From Synaphobranchus kaupii (Eukaryota; Chordata; Actinopteri; Anguilliformes; Synaphobranchidae), in the NCBI GenBank assembly GCA_029718625.1, contig CM056376.1, positions 78,181,386 through 78,245,385 on the forward strand: a stretch of DNA of 64,000 nucleotides. The letters are read 5' to 3'. The translations under genes and the position numbers were made by a program. Of the stretch, positions 57,246-64,000 are shown one piece after another; positions within the stretch are counted from its first letter, which is position 1, and each line of letters opens with the position of its first letter. The notes beneath the pieces were generated by a model, which did no database searches, was not told the DNA's origin, and saw only the letters and a program-made list of their open reading frames with translations.

Positions 57246-58875
57246 CAGTCAAGCCGGAAAGTCTGCACACCCCTTTCACCTTCTCCGTGTTTTATTACGT
57301 TAGACATATTCTACAATAGATAGAATTCATTTTTTGTCTCAAAAGTCTACACAAAATAGCCCATAATGACAAAGTGAAAACAGGTTTTTAGACATTTGTG
57401 CTAATTTATTAAAAATCAAAAATGTAAAATATCATATGTACACAAGTGTGCTGATATGACACCCAAAAGTGAGCTGAGGTGCATTTTGTTTCCACTGATA
57501 CTGCTTGAGATGTTTCCACAACTTAATTAGGAGTCCACCTGTGATAAATTCAATTGATTGGACATGATTGGGGATTGCCAACACCTGCCTATCTAAGGTC
57601 CCACAGTTGACAGTGCATGTCAGAGCAAACTCCAAGCCATGGGGTCAAAGGAATTATCTGCAGACCTCAGAAACAGGATTGTGTCAAGGCATAGATCTGG
57701 AGAAGGGTACGGAAAAATCTCTGCAGCTTTACAGGTCCCAAAGAGCACAGTGGCCACCATCATTCGTAAATGGAAGAAGTTTGGAACCACCAAGAATCTT
57801 CCTAGACCTGGCCGCCCGGCCAAACTGAGCAATCGGGGAAGACGGGCCTTGGCCAGGGAGGTGAGCAGGAACCCGAGGGTCACTCTGACAGAGCTCCAGC
57901 GTATCCTTGTGGAGATGGGAGAACCTTTCAGAAGATCAACCATCCAGGCAGCACTCTTCCAATCAGGCCTTTATGGTAGAGTGGCCAGACGGAAGCCCCT
58001 CCTTAGTAAAAGGCACATCACAGCCCGCTTGGAGTTTGCCAAAAGGCACCTAGAGGACTCTCAAACCATGAGAATCAAGATTCTCTGGTCTGATGAAAGC
58101 AAAATTGAACTTTTTGGCCTTAATACCAAGCTTCACGTCTGGAGGAAACCAGGCACTGCTCATCACCTGGCTAATACCATCCCAACAGTGAAGCATGGCG
58201 GTGGCAGCATCATGAAGTGGGGATGTTTTTCAGCAGCGGGAACGGGGCGACTAGTCCTGATGGAGGGAAAGATGAATGCAGCTAAGTACACCGAGATCCT
58301 TGAAGAAAACCTGCTCCAGAGCGCTCTGGACCTCAGACTGGGGCGAAGGTTTACCTTCCAACATGACAACGACCAAAAGCACACAGCCAAGAGAACAAAG
58401 GAGTGGCTTCGGAGAAAGTCTGTGCATGTCCTTGAGTGGCCCAGCCAGAGCCCAGACCTGAATCCAATTGAACATCTGTGGAAAGAGCTGAAAATGGCTG
58501 TGTACCGACGCTCCCCATCCAACCTGACGGAGCTTGCAAGGATAGGCCAAGAGGAATGGGCAAAAATGTCCAGAAACAAGTGTGCCAAGCTCGTAGCTTC
58601 TTTCCCAAGACGCCTTGAAGCTGTAATCGCTGCCAAAGGTGCAGCAACCAAGTATTAGGCTAAGGGTGTGTACAGATATGTAACTCCTAAATAACCTATT
58701 TTTGTCAGTAAAATTAAATTGCATATTTTCTAAAAACCTGTTTTCACTTTGTCATTATTGGCTATTGTGTGTAGATGTTTGAGGCAAAAAATGAACTCAA
58801 TCTATTGTAGTATAAGTCTAACATAATAAAACGTGGAGAAGGTGAAAGGGGTGTGCAGACTTTCCGGCTTGACTA
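57246..58875 (+). mobile_element. Tc1-like transposon with intact transposase
   Basis: The left end CAGTCAAGCCGGAAAGTCTG follows TA. The right end mirrors it over about 200 bases, but its last base is A instead of G (GGCTTGACTA). The long inverted repeats resemble those of the IR/DR type Tc1 elements of fish. Confidence 0.92.
57639..58658 (+). CDS. Tc1-family transposase (DD34E), open frame
   Basis: An uninterrupted 339-residue frame of normal Tc1 length. The N-terminal paired-like helix-turn-helix domains span about residues 1-120 with a PRPGRPAK linker at 56-62. Catalytic residues are D152 (WSDESKIEL), D243 (FQHDND) and E278 ([11 protein letters not shown]), with 34 residues between the last two. 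Compared with the sister copy it has Q instead of P after HDND and K in GGGSIMKWGCF, where the family usually has a hydrophobic residue. Either change could weaken activity. The sister copy at 22690-23711 is broken. Confidence 0.92.
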   Translation: MGSKELSADLRNRIVSRHRSGEGYGKISAALQVPKSTVATIIRKWKKFGTTKNLPRPGRPAKLSNRGRRALAREVSRNPRVTLTELQRILVEMGEPFRRSTIQAALFQSGLYGRVARRKPLLSKRHITARLEFAKRHLEDSQTMRIKILWSDESKIELFGLNTKLHVWRKPGTAHHLANTIPTVKHGGGSIMKWGCFSAAGTGRLVLMEGKMNAAKYTEILEENLLQSALDLRLGRRFTFQHDNDQKHTAKRTKEWLRRKSVHVLEWPSQSPDLNPIEHLWKELKMAVYRRSPSNLTELARIGQEEWAKMSRNKCAKLVASFPRRLEAVIAAKGAATKY

Positions 58876-59269
58876 AGTACAGAGGTGTAAAATCCAGGGA
58901 TCAGAAAGGAAAAGTCCTGCTATGTCTTTCTTCCACCCATGAACTCAGCCAGCTGATTTCACTAATTAGTTCTACCTCCTGGCTGAAGAATTGTGCAAAT
59001 TAGCAAATCCATGTGATTGAAACTAAATACTGGGGAGGACTTTTTACTTTCTGAACCCGGATTTTACACCTCTGGTTTAGTAGCACTTAAGAGTTGACTG
59101 CGCGCTCACGCTTTAAGAACTGTTTTGGGAAATGCGTGTTACAAATTAAAGATCCATCGTAGAATCGCTCGTTGAAATCGCACTTAACCCTAAGATTGAA
59201 CGTTATCGGGAAACGCACCCCAGAGTGACTTATACTAGCAGTTGGTCGCAACTAAAAAAATCACGATTT

Positions 59270-60437
59270 CTTGTTTAGACTATCATTGGCACAGCCCTAC
59301 ATATGACAGGCTTATTGCAAAACTGCTCAACAGTCCGGGGTCTCCGTTGTCTTATTTTGCATTTCATAATGCGCCACACGTTTTCAATGAGACTGCAGGC
59401 AGGCCAGTATAGCACCCGCACTCTCTGACTACAAAGCCACGCTGTTGTAACACGTGCAGAATGTGGCTTGGCATTGTCGTGCTGAAATAAGCAGGGACGT
59501 CCCTGAAAAAGATGTCTAGATGGCAGCATATGTTGCTCCAGAGTGCATATGTACCCTTCAGCGTTAATGGTGCCTTCACAGATGTGCAAGTTACCCATGC
59601 CATGGGCACTAACACACCCCCATACCATGACAGACGCTGGCTTTTGAACCTTGCGTTGGGAACAATCGAGATGGCCCTTTTCTTCTTTGACCTGGAGAAC
59701 ATGACGTCCATTATTTCCAAAAACAATTTGAAAGGTGGACTCGTCAGACCACACGACACGTCTGAGCTCGAGCCCAGAGAAGTTGCTGGATGTTGTTCAT
59801 ATATGGCTTACGCTTTGCGTAGTAGTCTTAACTTGCATTTGTAGATGCAGCGACAAACGGTGTTCACTGACAACAGTTTTCCGAAGTATTCCCGAGTCCA
59901 TGTGGTTAGATTCATTACAGAAGCAGGTCCGTTTTTAATGCAGTGCTGTCTGAGGGATCGGAGGTCAAGGGCATTCAATATTGGTTTTCGGCCTTGCCCT
60001 TTGCGCAGAGATTTCTCCAGATTCTCTGAATCTTTTAATATTATGGACTGTAGATGGTGAAATGCCTAAATTGCTTGCAATCATGCAATGAGAAACGTTC
60101 CTTAACTGTTGGGACTACTCGCTCACGCAGTATTTTCGCAAGGTGGCGAACCTCAACCCATCCTTGCTCGAAGACGCCCGAGCCTTCATGGATGCTCCTT
60201 ATAACCAGTCATGATAGCGTTAACTTTTCACCTGTCGCAACTTTTTTGGAATGCGTTGCAGGCATCAAATTGGAAATTTGCATATATTGACAAAAATCAA
60301 TAAAGTTCATGAGGTAAAACATTAAATATCTTTATTTTGCACCGTTTTCAATTAAATATATGTAAGAGAGAATTTACAAATCACTGCTTTTATTTGCATT
60401 TTACATACCGTCCCAACTTTTTTGGAATTGGGGTTTT
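59270..60437 (-). mobile_element. Decayed Tc1-like element
   Basis: The right end reads TCCCAACTTTTTTGGAATTG then GGGTTTT, the complement of the end at 29791. The left end is lost. The element carries the transposase relic above. Confidence 0.8.
59275..60161 (-). pseudogene. Decayed Tc1 transposase
   Basis: The minus strand keeps WSDESTFQI, SVMVWGCVSAHG, FQHDNAKPHSAR and IENVWR, but the segment before IENVW lacks about four residues (WPACSLIE instead of a PDL-containing stretch). The last acidic pair is therefore spaced 30 instead of 34 apart. Upstream of WSDES the frame has stops, including one right after the presumed start at 60161. The copy is inactive. Confidence 0.85.
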
Positions 60438-60439
60438 CA

Positions 60440-61151
60440 GAACGGGGTTTCATGCGGCGGAAAACCGTGACAGACTGCTTTGTCAGTCGAGTTAATTGGC
60501 GGTTAGCCAAAAAGACGGTGGTGGTTTGCTCATTTAAGACTATGGGGACAGCTTGATACCTTTCTAGCGGCGCTGGGGACATTTATAATAAAAGTAGTCT
60601 TGTCAAAATAACGTGCGATTGATTGACCGTCAATAAAGTTCATGGCAATAGTGTTACCCTATGTTCGTCCGTGTGTGGTGATGCAGTGCGTCTAGCTTGG
60701 CAACCGAGCTCAGCTGGAATGCTATCTAGCTAATCAAATTAGCTGATGTTAGCTGAATATAAAATGAAGATAACTGAATGCACGTTAATTATGTGACGAA
60801 TACCACACATTCAATGAGAATAAATGACACAGTAAAATCGAGGATGAAAATGAAATGTTATATTATAAAACATGAGCAACTTAAGGAGGTTTACCGCGAG
60901 TTCATTTGGCAAAATGGTGGGTTTGGTCGGGTCATGGGCTTCTCCACCCCGAACTGTCAATCATACTGTGCCTGGACCATGAAGACCATATCCGGTTGAC
61001 CCTGCTCCTGACAACGTCACTTCGGCTCCATGGAGCAGACGCAGTTTGTACAAACGGGCTGCGAAAAAGTCTTCCGGAGACTGAATTCGGTTTTTACGAG
61101 GCCGTGGGAAGGCAATGGGCGACGTCACAGTGACTTTGTCCATATTTTTAT
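60440..61151. other. No recognised feature
   Basis: About 700 bases with short non-conserved frames and no transposon ends I can identify. Confidence 0.5.
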
Positions 61152-62682
61152 TAGGGATGTGCATTTGACCGGATTTCCCTGTTCGAGTACTCGCATGGAA
61201 TTATAAACGAGTACTCGAGTACTTTTCTTAATTGATGCCTGCACATGTATGCAAATTAGCTACTCACCATGCGAAAGTCTGCCCATTTTTTAAAACACTA
61301 ATGGGTAAGGTTTTTCATTTCATGAATCCACAACATATATTTATTATTAAACATTAGGTTCAATATTTAATAAAATGCAATGTAAATGAATCCTATTAAC
61401 ACTAGAACCGCAAAGTGGCATGCAAAATCGCTTTATTTTAAATTTTGAATTAATTAATCAGTGTTTGTGCCATGTTTCTGTTATGCCTTGACTTTTACTG
61501 AGCTATACTACAAATGCATACGTTGTTAAACGTGGAAATAGTCTATTCCAAATTGCTAAAATAAAGGCCGAAGTAAAAATTTGCTTTAGAAGCAATTTAT
61601 TTGCAGAATCACATGGGAAAGTGAACGAAATGTTCAGTGAATTTAATAATTTCTATTTTTTATTTATTTTTTTATTTACTTTGAATGCTCCACGCACCTG
61701 TTGCCTAAAGTAGTAGCCTATTACTACGTCTGTAAAGCACGGTTATTCCTTTGCTTGTCTATTGTTTATTTGTAATTATTTTATTTGCCCAAATAAAAAT
61801 GTCTGAATTGATTACAATGACACTGCAAGAAATGCTCCATTTACGGGGCGGACAGTGCACAAATCCGAAAACGGACTGTAGCCAATTTGGCCATTTGTGG
61901 ATGTGTATCTGCATCGAAAACGGACATAATCTTGTGCACGGAGGTGTTCTTGTACAGAAACTTGATATAAATTACGAGACATGACTGCCCACTTCTCCGA
62001 ATTGAAATCCCTGATCACAGACATCACACGGAAGTGTGCTGAATTTTAACAGGTTGGATATCTTCCAGATGTTTTCTTTTTTCAAGAGGAAATAATTTTA
62101 GGAATAGCTGGCGGCAACTGTACGGCTTTAGGCTATGCTGTTTACAACTTCAAATAACACCAGATTAGCCTAATAGAGATTCAATTAATTTTCAAAAGTG
62201 AGCCATCTAATTTATCAAAAGAGCCACTCATCTAGGTTTTGTTCCGATAAGGCACCTGCTTGTGTTTATAATGCTGCAGAGGGTGGCAGCGCAGAAACAT
62301 TTTTAAATAATAAATAAATAATAAATAGCCTGTGGGAGCAGTAAGTCTTTAAGGTGCTGTCCGATGGCCAATGAGAACAAAAGGATGCAATAGCTGTTTA
62401 TCGTTGTCTTTGGCGGTCCCAACCTGTAAAAAGCCCGGTGCTTCTAGTGTTAATAGCCCTATTAAAATGAATGTAATATATATTTAGCAATTGTACATAC
62501 AAATAACTTCAGTATTAGATACATGTATTTATTAGTAATAAATTCTTAATATTTGAATAATTTAAGCTCTCAAATATATACATTTAAAAAAAAAAAAAGC
62601 AAATTACACCATGTTCGAATACTAGACTATTTCTGAATACAAAGGTTCTGAACGAATACTCGAATACTCACGCCCATCCCTA
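61152..62682. mobile_element. hAT element with nested piggyBac-like element
   Basis: TAGGGATGTGCATTTG at the left and CGCCCATCCCTA at the right are inverted repeats with internal GAGTACTCG motifs. The duplications ATTTTTAT (61144-61151) and ATCTTTAT (62683-62690) match at 7 of 8 bases. The interior is interrupted by 61400-62449. Confidence 0.82.
61400..62449. mobile_element. piggyBac-like non-autonomous element
   Basis: CACTAGAACCG at the left and CGGTGCTTCTAGTG at the right are inverted repeats, and TTAA flanks both sides (61396-61399 and 62450-62453). The internal 61770-62260 region is shared with the piggyBac-type fragment at 45085-45355, which links the two to one family. Confidence 0.75.
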
Positions 62683-62690
62683 ATCTTTAT

Positions 62691-64000
62691 ACAGTCTATG
62701 ATCTTAACCAGAGTGTATGGTTGACAGAGCCAGAGTATTTTATAAGCTACCAGGAGGGTGTGGTTTACCTCTGAGGATATGTGCCGTCAATATTCATATA
62801 TTCAGAGGTTGTATCAGACTGAAATTGCACGCAAGTCTGGATCAGGATATGATTTTGAGTCAAGTGCATAAAATGTGACCAAGTCTGCACTTAATTCTGC
62901 AAGTCAGGATACCCCCGTATTATCAAATGTTATGTCACATTACTGTTTTTTTAACAGTGACTTAAAAAGCAGGAGAGAATAATGTAAATAGTAAGATAAT
63001 AAAGTGAATTGTTACCAATTACACACCAGGGTTGATCATAAAATATGAATATTTAATTAGAGATATTCCATCAATATATTGAAAAAAAAAATGTTTTAAA
63101 ACACAATATTGCTCGATGGACGCACGCAAGTTTAGTCAGCCTGTTAAACCGAAAGCAATGAAAGTTCCAATCACTACTTCCAAGCTATGGGCCCTGTTGT
63201 TACTTAGTGTGAGCAAGCTCTTCTGTGATTGGCTAGTGTAATCGGCTATGCACGAGGTGGGGGGGGGAGAGAAAATCGGGGTCATTCAGAAGAGGAAATG
63301 TTTTGAAACGGTGAACAAGTTACATTCAGCACGTACATGATTACATATTTTAACGTTTTTTTTTTCCCTATTCAAAATATAATTGAACATAAGATCTAAA
63401 TTTGACAGCCTAAAACACACAAATGAGTGCTTGATATTAAATTAAAAACATCTATGCCAGTTAATTTTGTCGATACAAGCCTGTCAAAAGCAGACATTGT
63501 AAACCTTCAGCTCTGACCGTGCACTTCATCCTGAATCTCACCCATTGAAAGGTCAACTACACTGTATGAAATCCCCACAGCAACATGACAACCAGCCAAC
63601 AATTCCTGATATCAAGAGCACTGCATCATCCTACAGGAAAGTCATCAAGCTCTATGGTACCAATGAACATACTGACTTCTTGAAAAGGTGACAGACTGAC
63701 TTAATGAGTGTGGACCTCTCACAGCAATAAAATTCAGCAATACGGAGGGTGGCTAGTGATCTTTATTTAAATGTCAACCAAGCATTAGCTCCTGGAAAGT
63801 TTCCAATGTCGAGGTGAGCTTGCAACAGACAAAACCATGCAGCCCTTTGAACAAACAGCTCTGACTTTTGTTTCAGGGAAACCAAAGCACATACAACAAA
63901 AAAGCAGCATCAGCATTACTGTAGTCCCAGAAAATAAATTATCAAAATCCACAACACCTGGTGTTCAGAGAACCCTTTGCCATCTGATTACCCATCAACA
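62691..64000. other. No recognised gene
   Basis: The last 1.3 kb has no convincing exon. The part from 63470 on is less repetitive and could be the 3' UTR or an intron of the next gene. The human order would predict bbs10 or osbpl8 farther on. Confidence 0.35.

Larger units (their letters stand above)
56779..59221. mobile_element. GCGTTTCCC-type element, copy B, with Tc1 inside
   Basis: The outer ends carry GTGCGTTTCCC and GGGAAACGCACCC. The two parts, 56779-57243 and 58876-59221, are the reverse complement of 227-1291 at the left edge of the window. The Tc1 element at 57246-58875 has split it. Confidence 0.85.

Noticed and set aside
58163..58724. Long open frames antisense to the Tc1 transposase, and their counterparts at 22624-23098
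   Set aside because: They are shadows of the conserved transposase reading frame and appear in both copies for that reason.
63470..64000. Exons of the next host gene
   Set aside because: The sequence is low in repeats, but no frame with splice sites or a known protein could be found.

Overview
The window looks like nuclear DNA from a teleost fish. It has split genes with consensus splice sites, two vertebrate genes in a conserved order, a tRNA-derived SINE with a fish-type tail, L2-like LINE tails, and very many Tc1/mariner, hAT, piggyBac-like and Helitron-like insertions. I cannot fix the species from sequence alone. There is no operon-like or prokaryotic structure, no CRISPR array and no rRNA or stand-alone tRNA gene.

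Only two host genes can be read with confidence, both on the minus strand. phlda1 (4170-4622) is a single-exon PH-domain protein with a TATA box about 100 bases upstream and a probable intron in its 3' UTR. nap1l1 (coding span 9618-44060) is a histone chaperone that I assembled from 14 coding exons. The first 17 coding bases are separated from the rest by a 17.6 kb intron packed with transposons. The order phlda1-nap1l1 on one strand matches PHLDA1-NAP1L1 on human 12q21. I therefore reject the paralogous pair PHLDA2-NAP1L4, which the protein sequences also disfavour.

The main anomaly in a host gene is a single extra base in a five-G run (25277-25281, plus strand) inside nap1l1 exon 3. It shifts the frame and would stop translation after about 82 residues. 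All other exons keep frame and family sequence, so an assembly error or a private allele is more likely than gene death. A THAP-type exon at 27304-27541 also needs two single-base corrections in homopolymer runs.

Layout: 1-2240 is a foldback transposon with 20-bp tandem repeats in its arms, interrupted by another element and itself sitting in a Tc1 relic. 2568-3251 is a mariner-type MITE. 3420-4850 is phlda1 with its promoter. 5525-7434 is an old Tc1 relic carrying a perfect 183-bp-arm palindrome. 7435-9617 is the nap1l1 3' side. 9618-26440 holds nap1l1 exons 14 to 2, with a deleted Tc1 (11019-11552), a LINE tail and a Helitron-like element (20924-24899) containing a broken Tc1 copy. 26441-44043 is the large first coding intron with a THAP relic, three hAT elements, a second Helitron-like element, a LINE, a SINE and a piggyBac-like repeat. 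44083-64000 is upstream of the nap1l1 start: a piggyBac zinc-finger relic, hAT elements (46902-48020, 52698-53553, 61152-62682), two Tc1 elements with open transposase frames (50774-51802 and 57639-58658), a decayed third Tc1 (59275-60437) and TTAA-flanked foldbacks. I found no further host gene right of nap1l1.

I see no new gene system. The features most worth a second look are the nap1l1 frameshift, the nested foldback at the left edge and its inverted partner near the right edge, the perfect palindrome in a transposase relic, two Helitron-like elements with subterminal inverted repeats, and two possibly competent Tc1 transposase frames.
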